Shown piece after piece: positions 48,770 to 60,895 of a DNA stretch of 64,000 bases (position 1 is the first letter of the stretch; each line of letters opens with the position of its first letter). The translations under genes were made by a program, and so were the position numbers. Source of the DNA: Sambucus nigra (Eukaryota > Streptophyta > Magnoliopsida > Dipsacales > Adoxaceae); contig OX422219.1 in assembly GCA_949130495.1 (NCBI GenBank), positions 264,415,111 to 264,479,110 on the forward strand, in the 5' to 3' direction. The notes under the pieces are model-generated. The model made no database searches and was not told where the DNA came from. It was given only the letters and a program-made list of their open reading frames with translations.

Positions 48770-48787
48770 TTCCCACAGACGGCGCCA
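48770..48787 (-). promoter_or_regulatory. Primer-binding site of the Tat element
   Basis: TGGCGCCGTCTGTGGGAA on the minus strand, three bases inside the 5' LTR. The TGGCGCC start fits the tRNA 3' end used by related plant gypsy elements; the exact tRNA is not assigned. Confidence 0.75.
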
Positions 48788-48790
48788 ATC

Positions 48791-49358
48791 TGTTAATGTA
48801 AAAAACTAGATTGCTCTAATTATTCAATCACAGATAAATAAATAAGACAAAGATTTTTAAAGTGGTTCGGCTAGGAATAAAGCCTACGTCCACTGTTATG
48901 TTATTGCTGAGTGTTTGCAGAATTCTTGATTACAAGTTCTCTCAAGAAATTCCGGTCCCTTTGAATGGGGTTGATACAAGGTATTTATAGCCTTGAGGCT
49001 GTACATGAAAGGTTCGATACATTAAATGGTATACATGTGAAAGGGTAATACATTTAATGCAGCGTGCGCGTCAAGAATATAAGCATTCAATGAATATTTG
49101 AACTGTTGATTATCTGGCAATTAATGATACGACCGAGGTGCAGCTCGGACCGCCATAGTTGCTCGTTGCTCAGGAGTTCCTCGGAGCGCTAGAGTACCTC
49201 GGAGCGCTAGAGTTCCTCGGTGCACTAGAGTTCCTCGTTGCTCGGAAAGAATCATGGTTGGTCGGGAAATGAACTTCCTCGCTGCTATTGTGCCACGTAG
49301 ATTGACACGTGTCTTCGTATTATTCATCCACATCAGCATATTAATTTTGGTATCAACA
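48791..49358 (-). repeat. 5' LTR of the Tat element
   Basis: 568 bp, same length as 37024-37591 with seven substitutions. Minus-strand TATAAATA at 48982-48989. Confidence 0.93.
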
Positions 49359-49362
49359 GAAG

Positions 49363-49931
49363 ATTTTTAGAATCTCGATGGCCGGACCGGTCTGGGCCTT
49401 AGGCGGACCGATCTGCCTCCCATGCGAATTGGTTCTTTTTGTTTCAAGGCGGACCGGTTCTTTTATTTTTCACCCTTCTTCAGTTTGCTTTCGATCCGAG
49501 GTCTACTGGAGTTTTGCAGCGCGGACCGGTCCAGGGTATGGGCGGACTAGTCTGCCTGTTTGACTTTTTGCTCAACTTTGACTGCTCATATATTTTGTCC
49601 CGGGACTTCGATTGAGGTGCCGTTTCTTCCTATGTGCTCATGAATGTGATATCTTCAACTTCTCTTTAGGTACCTCATCCGAATTCCGAGTGAAAATTAT
49701 ACTTTTACCCTTTTAGCTTTCCTTCTTGTCTTTCTTGTTTCTCCCGGTTTCCTTCTTCCATTTCTTGACATCAAATACCTGTAAAATCACTACGAAAGAC
49801 CAGAAACTCGGTGTACTCATTAGGATAAGTCAGTAGCAAGATTATGAGATAGAGTCAAATCGATTACGTTGTTCAAGGTGCTAAAAGTACCTAAATTAAA
49901 GGATAAATTAGGAAGAATTTATGCCTAATCA
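49363..49931 (-). repeat. 3' LTR of the Athila element, right part
   Basis: Colinear with 60322-60890 and ending TGCCTAATCA. Contains GGACCGGT-type palindromes at about 49382-49550. Confidence 0.9.
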
Positions 49932-49947
49932 AACCCCCCTAACTTAG
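49932..49947 (-). promoter_or_regulatory. Polypurine tract of the Athila element
   Basis: CTAAGTTAGGGGGG on the minus strand directly before the 3' LTR. A near copy is at 51477-51491. Confidence 0.7.
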
Positions 49948-51683
49948 AACTTTGCGCGTCCCGAGCAATGTAAAAGAATCCTAGCACGACTCAATTATTG
50001 AAAACATTTTATTGGGATAGAATACCTTTTTCGCGGGCAAGCGGTTGCATTTAGCGTATGCAACAAGCCTTTAAATCCCTAGGTCACCCTAGTAGGACGA
50101 GTGGTGTCTCGTGAGGGTTTGCAGAGAATATACCCACAAAATTCGACTCAAAGAAAATTCAAAATACCCAAAAATTGTGTAATTCAAACTTTTCCAGAAA
50201 ATAGTCATCATCAAGTCATATTTACAAGTCTCAAATCATAGTGTGTGCGTGCGAAGCCGGAATTATAACCACCAATTTCCACCGATTGATCATTACGTTA
50301 CTTATCCGAAAATTCGTTTTGATTTCAAATTCTCACGGAATGCTCTCTCAAATGAATCACTCGGATTGTGGCTATTCTCTCGGAATGCGTGATATAAAGA
50401 GTAAATATAATGTACGTAAAGTCACGCACACAAGTAGAAAGACAGAAATTTCATGGTGATAGGATCTCATCAACGGATTACGGTTTTAAAAACGGGAACA
50501 TTGCCTCTTATTCGCGCATTCAATCTCTTTTATTATCTTTTGGTGTATTAGCTCTCCACGCGGTAATCAATTTCACAATTTGGACTCGGTTAGGACTTTT
50601 TCGAGTTTTAAGGTGTATTTGGGTAAAGAGAAAATGGTAGGAAAGGTTGGAATTGGAAAAGTCATTTATGATGTCCATTTGTGCTTTTTCCGGGCTATTA
50701 CTCATATTTTTTTTTTTTTCTCTATTTTTTTTCTTCTGTTTTTCACTTCTTTTCCTTTCTCAGTATTTTTGTTGAGCATTTCTATTTTTTCTTGCCCTTT
50801 TTTATGCACTTTTCGGACTTAAATTCTGAATTTTTCCATTTTTCACAATTCTGGTATATTTGGGGTTTTCGGGTTGTCAAACGAAAGGGAAAATCTATTT
50901 GGCTCAAATTTGGTTACAAAAGGGGTAATTTTTCGCTACTTTTTCTGACCAATATTTTTAGGTGACAAACGAGGGCCTACTTCATTGTCCAAAATACCAA
51001 TTGCGTTACCATATGCGTTTCGAGATGAATTTAAGTTTAGAGATCATTTTTGGCACTTTTTTCAAAGCAAAATCACACACGTTTTTCATAACCGATCAAA
51101 ATAAAAGGATTGAGATCCTCAATGACTTTTTAGGCGCTGAAAAGAACTTTGAGTTAACAATTAACTCGGATTGATTTAAAAACTCGCAAAAAGTGATAGG
51201 CTCGAATCTCACCGGGTTTGTTAATCTCCACACTTATTCGTTAAGTTCAATTTTCGCTCAATTTCCATCTTTAGTCAATTTCGGCTTTGTGTATGTTGAA
51301 TTTTACAACTTGAGACTTCAATTCGACTTTTAATGATATTTTTGAAAATTTTGAATTCCAATTTTTATTTATTTTGAACAAAAATATTTTTGGGTTTTTT
51401 CAAAATTTTATGATTTTTTTCGAAATTTCTGAGCATTTTGGAAAATTTGTGAAGTTTTAGAAATACGCACTTGTGACCCCCCCTAACTTAGACTTTTGCA
51501 TTGTCCTCAAGTAAAAAGGACTAAAATCTAAATAAGGCAAAATAATAAGTGCGATAAATAAAACAAACAAATGGAGAAAATGCAGTTTTTATTACAAACA
51601 AGATTGTGGTACAATTACAAGAAAAAGCATACAAAATGTGAACAGGAAAAATAAATAAAAAGCTGCCAGAACCACATCAAGCT
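49948..51683 (-). other. Non-coding 3' region of the Athila element
   Basis: About 1.7 kb between the extra ORF and the LTR, with T-rich runs (about 50700-50830). No protein recognised. A second polypurine-like motif lies at 51477-51491. Confidence 0.6.
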
Positions 51684-52853
51684 TCACTGGGACAGGGGAT
51701 GGGAAGAACCGGGCACGTCGGGGCCATAGGGGTCATGGTAATAGGGTGGCAGTGGCTCATTGGGCTCCCCTTGGCGTCGATAGATGTCCGCTTGAAAGCG
51801 GAGTATTAAGCTCGTATCGCGACGGTAATCGGTTAAAAAGTTGCCGAAGTTCGTTTCAAGTGCCGCCATTCGGTTTGTAAGGTCACTTCCCGCCCACTCA
51901 AAATCCGGGTCGTCCTCCTCGTCCGTTGACTCTTAATCCGGACCGACATCCCCCATTTCGACATCCGCACCGGCTTCCTCTTCCTCCTCGTCGCTCTCGC
52001 TCGAGGCAGCCTCTTCTTCACTATCACCACCCCGCCGTGCCCGTAGGACAGCTAGATGTTTGGCGCTCTTAGTGCGGGTCCCTTGTCCAAAAGGACCGAG
52101 AATGCGAGTATGATCGAGCAGGCCCACTATGCCAGCATCCTTGAGGATAGAAGTGATCAAATGGGCATAAGGAAGTGGGGCAGTACCCTTCTCATCCAAG
52201 GACGCGTTGATGATATCGGCGTATAAAGTGCGGGCCAAGTGGATGGAAGTGTGTGGGTCAAAGAGGTGATTTGTTAAAGTGGCTTGCCGGGGCCGCATGG
52301 CGGAATCATTGGACGTTTGCAATATGTTGGCGCACACAATCTGAAAAGTGAGGCACGCCTTCTGGTTAAGGCGTCCAACGGTGACGGTTTGCCCCGTCCA
52401 AGCCACATTCGATGCAATGCGGGCCATGATAACTTCCTTATCGACCGGGGGGACGTTCCGTGGATAGGTGAATTCTTAAACGTTCGGAACATCGTACTCG
52501 GCCAATTTGGCCGTGAGAAGAGCCAAAGAAAATGGGATGACATTCCCATCCACGTAAGCTTGGGCCTCGAATTGGCCCGTTCGAACAAGGGTGCCATAGA
52601 AGGATCGGACTTCGGTTTCCCAAACCATTTCATAGGGTTCGTTGAGGAATTAACACCACCCCCTAGCCATGAATAGGGCGGTGACGGAGTTGGGTAGCCC
52701 GGTCCATTGGACGGTGCACTCCATATGGAGTTTACGATCCAAACTGAAGAACCAATGGCACCATCTCTCCTCTTGGCGGGAGCGAAACTCGCCATGACCG
52801 TAGGGGTGGATGTCGGTGGAGTCATACTTGTTGGGGGCAGCGCGTTGGGCCAT
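51684..52853 (-). pseudogene. Athila extra ORF in the env-like position (plant transposon protein-like)
   Basis: A single minus-strand frame of about 390 codons starts MAQRAAPNKYD and is interrupted by three TAA stops (52650-52652, 52476-52478, 51933-51935). It lies downstream of pol, where Athila elements carry an env-like or additional ORF. The middle part (FYGTLVRTGQFEAQAYVDG, then VIPFSLALL) resembles the 'putative plant transposon protein' domain found in such ORFs. After a helical middle region (HLARTLYADIINASLDEKG) comes a strongly acidic stretch (SESDEEEEEAGADVEMGD). I see no signal peptide or clear membrane segment, so an envelope role is not supported by sequence. Function unknown; decayed. 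Confidence 0.65.
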
Positions 52854-53647
52854 GGAAACAAGAGGTATTTTCGCTTGGAAAACTAGAGAGGGATAAGAGA
52901 GGATTTGGGTTGAAGGTCTGAAGAGAAAAGGAGGGTATTGGTGTGTATTTATTGGTGAAGGGGTGAGTGTAGGGGTTGGAATTGGAGGGAAAGGGTTTGG
53001 AGGGAAAAGGGGGTGAATTTGGGAGGGAAAGGTTGGGGTTGGGAGTTGGGAAAATGGATTGGAGGGAATGAATGGGATTGGGGAGAAGGGGGGTGAATCT
53101 TGGGAAGGGAAAAATCAGATCTGCAGAAGGCGGACCGGACCGGGGTAGGGGCGGACCGGTCCGATCCTTTAATATTCAGAAAATCCGACTAGTGGATCAG
53201 TCCGCCTTAAAATTAAAGGAACCAGTCCGGGGGTGGACCGGTCCGACATTAAATTAAAGGAACCGGTCCGTCCCAGGGTTTATGGGATGGATTTTCCCCG
53301 AACTTAATTTCGATCGCTCTTCTCCGAAAATTTTCACTTTCACAACATACTCCCTATCAATCTGGACTAAAACCCTCTCAATTTCACTGGTCAACGCCCT
53401 TTGACTCGATATTCCCGAAACATGAATGCTTTTTCCCAAATGTACCCTAATCCTATTGATGCTCACTACACACACGACTCTCACAACACACCCGATTCTC
53501 ACCCCATACGTGTCGGGGGTGCGACGACCTCGCTGTAACAGCTCACTCTACCCCTTAAACGGGGTCCGACAACTAGACGGTGTCGATTTCTTCCGCACAC
53601 ACCTCTAGATATGACTTTAGGCGTTTCCCATTCACTTTGAATGTATT
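52854..53647 (-). other. Spacer between Athila pol and the extra ORF, with ACCGGT palindromes
   Basis: Non-coding and G-rich near 52930-53110. It contains repeated CGGACCGGTCCG-type motifs at about 53128-53275, the same motif family as in the LTR at 49382-49550 and 60339-60510. Confidence 0.7.
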
Positions 53648-56600
53648 TTACCCTTTTAAATCGTCTAATTCAACATCTCCATGGGGGAAAACATTCTTCA
53701 CGACGAACGGGCCAGACCATCGTGATCGCAACTTGCCCGGAAATAAATGAAGCCGAGAGGTATAAAGAAGAACTTTTTGCCCGGGAAGAAACTCTTTGCG
53801 TCGAATGATGTTATCGTGAGCGAGTGTCATCCTTTCTTTGGAAATTCATCATTCTCATACGCATCATTGCGTAGTTCTTGTAACTCATTTAATTGAAACT
53901 TGCGGGCTTCACCGGCCTTATTCATGGCATAATTCAATTGCTTAATTGCCCAATACGCTTTGTGTTCTACATCCACGGGAAGATGGAAAGGTTTGCCATA
54001 CACAAAGCGGAAAGGGGACATGCCGAGTTGATTCTTATATGCGGTACGATAGGCCCATAGCGAATCGTTCAAACTAAGTGACCAATCTTTTTGGGTAGGA
54101 TTGACGGTCTTTTCAAGAATGTTCTTGATTTCCCGATTCATTAGTTCGGCCTACCCATTCTTTTGCGAGTGATAAGTCGTTCCAACCTTGTGAATGACAC
54201 CATACTTTCTCATTAGCTTCGCGAATGGCCTATTACAAAAGTGCGTGCCATTATCACTGATTATCACTTTCGGACCACCAAAGCGGGAAAGTATGTGTTC
54301 CTGCAGGAACTTTATCACCACTTTGTTGTCATTCGTCTTGGTAGCAATAGCTTCCACCTATTTAGAAACGTAATCTACCGCGACAAGGATGTATAGGAAA
54401 CCAAAGGACGAGGGGAAGGGACCCATGAAGTCAATACCCCAACAGTTGAAGATCTCAATGATGAGTATGGGGGTAAGAGGCATCATGTCTCGTCGAGTAA
54501 TGGCTCCCATCCGTTGGAACCTATTGCAAGATTTGCAACCATCGTTTACATCCCGAAATATTGTGGGCCAATAGAGGCCCCATTGCAGAAGCCATCTTTT
54601 TCGTCGAAAAGTGGCCTCCACAAGCTTCCGAATGACAAAACTGAATGACTTTTGGGATCTCATCATCCGGTACACATCGGAGGATGATTTGGTCGGCGTA
54701 ATATTTAAAAAGGAACGGATCGTCATAGAAGAACATGCGCGACCAGGTAATAAACCTCTTCTTATCTTGCGGTGTCCAGTCGGGAGGGACGGATCCCGTG
54801 ACAAGGTAGTTCACTATATCCGCAAACCAGGGTAAAGGAGAGGTGGCAAAGAGTTGCTCATCTGAAAATTATTCATCTATAGGTATGGTATCACTAGGTA
54901 TGTCGGACGAAAGCCGTGATAAGTGGTCGGCAACAACGTTTTCTACTCCTTTCTTATCTTTAATGGAGAGGTTGAACTCTTGTAGGAGTAGGATCCACCT
55001 TATGAGGTGCGGCTTTGCATCTTTCTTTGCAAGTAAGTATTTCAATGCCGCGTGGTCGGTGAAGAAAGTAATGGGAGAACCGATGAGATACGACCGAAAT
55101 TTGTCAAGGGCAAAAACTACCGCTAGCAACTCTTTCTTCGTGGTAGAGTAATTGAGTTGTGGTCCGGTAAGAGTCCGGCTAGCGTAGTAGATGACATGAG
55201 CTTGCTTATCTTTTCTTTGTCCCCAAACAACCCCTATCGCATAATCGCTAGCATCACACATAAGTTCAAATGGCAAAGACCAATCCGAAACTTGCATGAT
55301 GGGAGCGGACACAAGCATGGTTTTCAGTTTTTCAAAAGAGCTTTGGCATGCTTTCGTCCACTCGATTGGGGTGTCCTTCATGAGTAGGTTTCTTAAGGGT
55401 CTAGCGATGGCGCTAAAGTCCTTAATGAACCTTCGATAAAACTCCGCGTGGCCCAAGAAAGAGCGCACATCCTTAAGCAATTTTGGTGGGGGAAGGTCAG
55501 CTATGACATCTATCTTTGCCCTATCAACTTCTATCCCCTTGGATGATACTATGTGGCCAAGAACTATTCTCTCGGTGACCATGAATGGCATTTCTCCTAA
55601 TTCGGCACTAAGTTCTTTTCCACACATCGGGAAAGTACTTTTTCCAGTTTTTCGATACAAAGGTTGAAAGAAGTTCCAAAAAAGTTGAAATAGTCCGTGA
55701 ACACTTCGAGTCCTCTCTCGACCATGTAACTAAATAAGCTCAACATGCACATTTGAAAGGTCGCGGGTGCTTTACACAAACCAAATGGCATACGTTTGTA
55801 GGCAAACGTATCAAAAGGGAAAGTGAAGGTCGTTTTCTCCTGGTCAAGTACATCTACCTCAATCTGGTTATATCCGGAATAACCATCAAGGAAGAAATAG
55901 TAAGGGTGTCCTGTTACTCTCTCAAGCATTTGATCAATAAATGGCAAGGGGAAATGGTCTTTCCTAGTTCTTGCATTAAGTTTTTGGTAATGAATGCAAA
56001 CGCACCACCCGGTGGTGGTACGTTGGGGAACTAGCTCTCCCTTGGCATTCTCAATCACTGTCATACCCGACTTCTTTGGGACGACTTGAATAGGGCTCAC
56101 CCACTTGCTATCCGAGATTGGGTAGATAATCCTGGCATCTAATAACTTGATAATCTCAGTTCTCATAACTTCTTTCATGTTGGGATTTAGTCTTCTTTAC
56201 ATTTCTCTAGAGGGCTTGACATCCTCTTCGAGATGGATCTTGTGAGTGCAAATCAAAGGGCTTATACCTTTCAAATCAGCAATGCACCAACCAAAAGCAC
56301 TTTGGTGCTTCCTCAGAATTTTCAACAATTTATCCTCCTGCTCTTCTTCTAGGCTAGAGGAGACAACAATAGAAAATGTATCATCCTCTCCTAGGTATGC
56401 ATATTTAATATGGGAGGGGAGTTTCTTTAATTCAAGGGTTGGAAATTTGTCACTGGAGGGAACCATACGTGTATCCCTCGGAGGTAACTCCTCGCTAGAA
56501 ACCCAATTAACATCTCTCGCGTCCTCGTCCGACGCACTCTCATCGAGTAACTCTCTTAACTCCCTAACCTCCCTCTCGAAGTCGGTGTACATCCCATCAC

Positions 56601-57500
56601 TCTCGTGTATAGTCACTAAATAGGACTCTAAGGCGTCGTCGCAATAATTCTCCTCAAAGTACTCCTCTACTACCTCATCTATGAGGCTCACCGCGTGAAG
56701 ATCATCTTCCTCCCCTGTATGTTGGGCTATGTGGAAGATGTTGGTCTCTAAGGTCGTGTTCCCAAAAGTGAGTTGCATTCGCCCATTTCGAGTATTGATG
56801 ATGGCGTTATTAGTAAGAATGGGCGCCCAAGGATGATGGGAACATGGTTGCTCGAGTTGAAGGAGGGCTCCGTGTCCCAAATGACAAAATCTATCGGGAA
56901 GTAGAAGGTGTCAACTTGAACGATCATGTCTTCGACTATGCCTCTTGGGATCTTCACGGTTCGATCCGCTAATTGGAGAGTGACCTTTGTGGGGTTGAGG
57001 TCGCCCAAGTCAAGTTGCCTATAGATGGAGTAAGGGAGGATATTGACACTTGCTCCCAAGTCAAGTAAGGCATTTTCGATTTTGTTTTCTCCAATGATGC
57101 AGGAAATGGTGGGTGCACCGGGATCTTTGAATTTAGGCGGGAGATCATTTAGTAGAATGGAGCTCACATTTTGTGCTAGAAAGACATTCTTCTTTACCTT
57201 CATCTTTCTCTTTACCGTCAACAAGTCTTTGATAATTTTAGCATAAGCTGGAATTTGCTTAATGGCATCGAGGAAAGGTAAATTCAGCTTTACTTGCTTT
57301 AGCACTTCTAACACATCCTCACGTGGGTTTCCTTTATGGGAGGGAATAAACCTTTGAGGAAACGGCGTCGCGGAGGGTGGTTTCACTACTACCTCTGGCT
57401 CACTAGCGTCTTCTTTGTCACTCTCATTCAAGGGGACATGTTCGGCCTCTTTCATTTCTGGCGAAATCTCCTTGTCTTTCGTTGTGTCATGTGGGGGAGG
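53648..57500 (-). pseudogene. pol: Athila pro-pol remnant
   Basis: From the 5' side: protease with LLDLGASVNILPYS (about 57100) and IILGRPFL; reverse transcriptase with HFPLPFIDQML, FFLDGYSGYNQIEV and the active site at 55702-55691 reading FTDY, where related elements have two Asp, so the second catalytic Asp is lost; RNase H with [21 protein letters not shown] and VADHLSRL; integrase with [26 protein letters not shown] and an AELMNREIK segment keeping Glu; a C-terminal GPF module ([12 protein letters not shown], about 53720). Frameshifts lie near 56830, 55640, 54810 and 53830, and stops near 54358 and 54148. The enzymes that would copy and insert the element cannot be made from this copy. 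Confidence 0.88.
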
Positions 57501-59165
57501 TTATAAATCAACGACTCTCCCACTACGAAGAGTGGTCACATCTTGACATTGCTCATGATGTTCAGTAGAGGTGGAGCTAACACTAGTTTGACCTTGGGGA
57601 GGTCTTTGGCCTTGGGCAGGAAACTTGCCCTTCTCTTGGACACTCAACGAGGATTGTATCTTTGACAGACTTGCATTTATATCGCCAATCAAACGATCAT
57701 ATTTGGCATTGGTTGCAGTCTAGCTAGCGATAAATTGGTTCATAGTATCCTCGAGAGTTCTTCGCGGTGGAGGGATATACTCTCCTTGAGGTGGTGGTGC
57801 TTGCACATGTCCTTGCATGTGTGGAGCTTGTTGAAAGTGTTGTGGTGGAGGAGGGACAACATGTGAAGGAGGGTTCATTGCGGCATGTTGTTGCCCATAG
57901 CTAGAACCGAGATGGTTTTTCCAGGAAGGGTTGTATGAATTCCTGTGCGGTGCACCCAAATTACACTTATATCCTCCTATACCACTAACTTGCTCCTGAA
58001 GCATTACTTTGTAGGCGAGTATAGTCGGGCATTCCTCAGTTGAATGACCCGCCTCACAAATCGCACACACCTTCTCCACGGGGTTTGGTATGGATCCAGT
58101 TGGTCCTTTTCCATATATCTCGCATAGGTCTCAAAATCCTTTCTCAAGGGTATCCAATCAACTGTCCGTCATAGGATTCTTATTTACATGAAATAGGCCG
58201 AACGCCGACGGAGTGGTGGTCACTTGATGATTTTGATTTTAAGCATTAAGATCAGATGTATCCCAGGATTGGGTAGTCTCGATGACATACCTCAGGTGAA
58301 GCTCAGCATCGTGGTCGTCTAAGTCGACAAAAGGACCACTTCCCATAGTCTCAACAAGTTGATTGGACTTAAGATTCAGCCCATTATAGAGAAAAGAGAT
58401 GATTTGCGCTGCATCAAATCCATGATGGGGGGATGAAGTAACTAACTCGTTGAAATGCTCATAACATCGATGAAATGGCTCATTTTCAGATTGTCTGAAC
58501 GCTTGAATTTGAGCCTTTATGGAGATTGTTCAATGTGTTAGGAAGAATTTCTTGAGAAATCTCGATTGCAACTCGTTCCAAGATGGAATCGAGATTGGAG
58601 GTAAAGACCATAGCCAGGTCTTAGCTTTATCTTTGAGCGAGAAGGGGAAGAGTTTGAGGCGGATCACCTCTTGTGTGCAAGTTTGATCATTGAAAGTATC
58701 ACACACATCCTCAAATTCCCTAACGTGAAGATATGGTTTTTCAGAATCCATACCATGATAATGAGGTAACATCTGGATCATCCCATTTTTGAAACGGAAT
58801 TTCCCGGCATTATACGGGAGTATAATGCATCCTAGAGTGACAGTGCGCTCAGGATATAAGAATTCTCTCAGAGGGCGGTATGGGGGCTCTTCCTCACCGG
58901 CGGCTGCACTATCGTGTTGTGACATCTCTCTCTCACTTAACGACTTGGTGCTCTCACTTGGTGTGCTCGAAGTGTGTTCGGAGGTGTGTCCTAAGAAGGA
59001 AAATGAAGTGTTATTGGAGATTGAGTGTGACGGTGTGGGAGGTGGAATCCAGAACTATGGGGCATGTTGAGTGTGAGGGCTATCGGGGTTATACTCAACG
59101 ATTGGATTTTCGTGAATGCTGGTTGGAGTATTATGGGGTGTGGGAGTGAGTTCAGAATTTTTCAT
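57501..59165 (-). pseudogene. gag: Athila gag remnant
   Basis: A minus-strand frame from ATG 59165 runs in one register to 57501 with several stops (near 59055, 58530, 58185 and 57720). The capsid part contains FEDVCDTFNDQTC, LKLFPFSLKDKAKTWLWSLP and NELQSRFLKKFF, typical of the Athila gag domain. The zinc knuckle reads CAICEAGHSTEEC (CX2CX3HX4C) near 58065. A Pro/Gln-rich linker and VTTLRSGRVVD lead into protease. The N-terminus matches the fragment at 1372-1695. Confidence 0.85.
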
Positions 59166-59289
59166 TAATGGCTTATGAGAGATGATGGTGAATCTTTTTG
59201 TGCTTTTTGAATTTTTTTATGTTTTTGGATTTTTGGAAATTTTTGGTCAAAGTTTTGGATTGACTCGATCTAATCCTAAGTCTACCTAG

Positions 59290-59308
59290 TTCCTCGGCAA
59301 CGGCGCCA
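59290..59308 (-). promoter_or_regulatory. Primer-binding site of the Athila element
   Basis: TGGCGCCGTTGCCGAGGAA on the minus strand, six bases inside the LTR. This matches the Athila-type primer site (usually attributed to tRNA-Asp) except for one base. Confidence 0.85.
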
Positions 59309-59314
59309 AAAACT

Positions 59315-60890
59315 TGACGCGACTCAGAAAGTGTCTCTAATGTGCGTTCACTCTAGGCTCAAGTGCAAGCCTGTTGCGTTAGTAATAAACCCGGTAAGTC
59401 GGGTATCGATCCTCAGGGAAATAGGACAACAGGATTGTAACGTCGGGAAAAGACGAAGGAATCCTAACTCTGACTCTAAAAAAAAGGAAAAATGATTTGG
59501 TTTTGAGAATGATCATACTAAATGCAATTATGAAATTATGAAGAGATGCAATTACACTAAACTACCTAAAATATGATTGAAAGATGATTTGAAACTTTTG
59601 AACTAAGTGATGAGAAAAACAGGACGGGAATACAATCCCCCAACTCTAGTGTATTGCAGTTATAATACTAATCGTAAATTTAACTGATTAATTTGACCCA
59701 GAATTTAGTACTCCCAATCATTACGTATACGAGGTTCAAGCCCGCGTCATACTTAATCTGAGTACGAGTAAATCGGTATCGCGATAGATGCACTCGAATT
59801 GCATTCTAAATCATCCCGGTTACCCAGAGGCAAACTCGATATAAAGATCTACAATTGTTGTGTTCCTACACAATACGGTCGTAATCAATCACTAAATTCA
59901 GAGGATTAATTTTATACACATGCAACTAACACACCAGGCTGGGTTCATGTATCCCGGCCTTAGAAAATCTAGCCTAGCATGCTGAAAGTAATAAAAACAG
60001 TGTTTGATGTGCAGAAAACCATGATTAAACTACGGAAAATTTGTGAATTGAGGTAAAAAGGAATTGAAGAGATGAAATCACTTACTAATCTTACCAAAGT
60101 AGTAATAGCAGCAATTAATAAAGCTTTGTAATCACATAAATTTGAATAATCTTCCCGATTGGAATTGAAATTGGAAATTGTATCTAAACTAGGGTTTCGG
60201 CAAAAAGTAAGGAAAATTATACTAATTCTCCATCCAAATAATAATAATAAAATGGGTTTTTATACCCTACAACAATTCAAGAGTTTCAGCTGCACTAGGA
60301 GTCGCTTTAGGAGAAGATAAGATTTTTAGAATCTCGATGGTCGGACCGGTCCGGGCCTTAGGCGGACCGATCTGCCTCCCATGCGGATTGGTTCTTTTTG
60401 TTTCAAGGCGGACCGGTTCTTTTATTTTTCACCCTTCTTCAGTTTGCTTTCGATCCGAGGTCTACTGGAGTTTTGCAGTGCGGACCGGTCCGGGGTATGG
60501 GTGGACTAGTCTGCCTGTTTGACTTTTTGCTCAACTTTGACTGCTCATATATTTTGTCCCGGGACTTCGATTGAGGTGTCGTTTCTTCCTATGTGCTCAT
60601 GAATGTGATATCTTCAACTTCTCTTTAGGTACCTCATCCGAATTCCGAGTGAAAATTATACTTTTACCCTTTTAGCTTTCCTTCTTGTCTTTCTTGATTC
60701 TTCCGGTTTCCTTCTTCCATTTCTTGACATCAAATACATGTAAAATCACTACGAAAGACCAGAAACTCGGCGTACTCGTTAGGATAAGTCAGTAGCAAGA
60801 TTATGAGATAAAGTCAAATCGATTACGTTGTTCGAGGTGCTAAAAGTACCTAAATTAAGGGATAAATTAGGAAGAATTTATGCCTAATCA
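59315..60890 (-). repeat. 5' LTR of the Athila element
   Basis: Uninterrupted 1,576-bp LTR, TGACGCGACTCAG..CCTAATCA on the plus strand. Minus-strand TATAAAAA at 60257-60264; ACCGGT palindromes at about 60339-60510. It provides the empty-site comparison for the Tat insertion. Confidence 0.93.
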
Positions 60891-60895
60891 GTTTT
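60891..60895. repeat. Probable target duplication of the Athila element, right copy
   Basis: GTTTT, one transition from GCTTT at 36012-36016. Confidence 0.6.

Larger units (their letters stand above)
37024..49358 (-). mobile_element. Tat-lineage Ty3/gypsy element with dual RNase H and an antisense gene
   Basis: A 12,335-bp minus-strand element with 568-bp LTRs at 37024-37591 and 48791-49358. The LTRs differ at seven sites (1.2%, about 0.5 million years at 1.3e-8 per site per year). It has a TGGCGCC-type primer site, gag-pol in one frame broken by three stops, a second RNase H typical of the Tat lineage, and a spliced plus-strand gene between pol and the 3' LTR. It is inserted in the Athila 3' LTR; the intact LTR at about 60310-60330 shows the empty site. 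The flanks TAAG (37020-37023) and GAAG (49359-49362) are an imperfect target duplication. Confidence 0.9.
36017..60890 (-). mobile_element. Athila-like Ty3/gypsy element, interrupted by a Tat element
   Basis: Minus-strand element: 5' LTR 59315-60890, primer site 59290-59308, gag-pro-pol remnants 59165-53648, an extra ORF in the env-like position 52853-51684, polypurine tract at 49932-49947, and 3' LTR 49931-36017 split by the Tat element. Without the Tat insertion it would be about 12.5 kb. The two LTRs are the same length (1,576 bp, assuming no indel at the insertion point) and differ by roughly 3-4% by eye, suggesting insertion about 1-1.5 million years ago at 1.3e-8 per site per year. Coding regions carry stops and frameshifts, so it is inactive. 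Confidence 0.87.

Noticed and set aside
50680..50965. 94-codon Phe-rich frame
   Set aside because: T-rich low-complexity DNA in the Athila 3' region.
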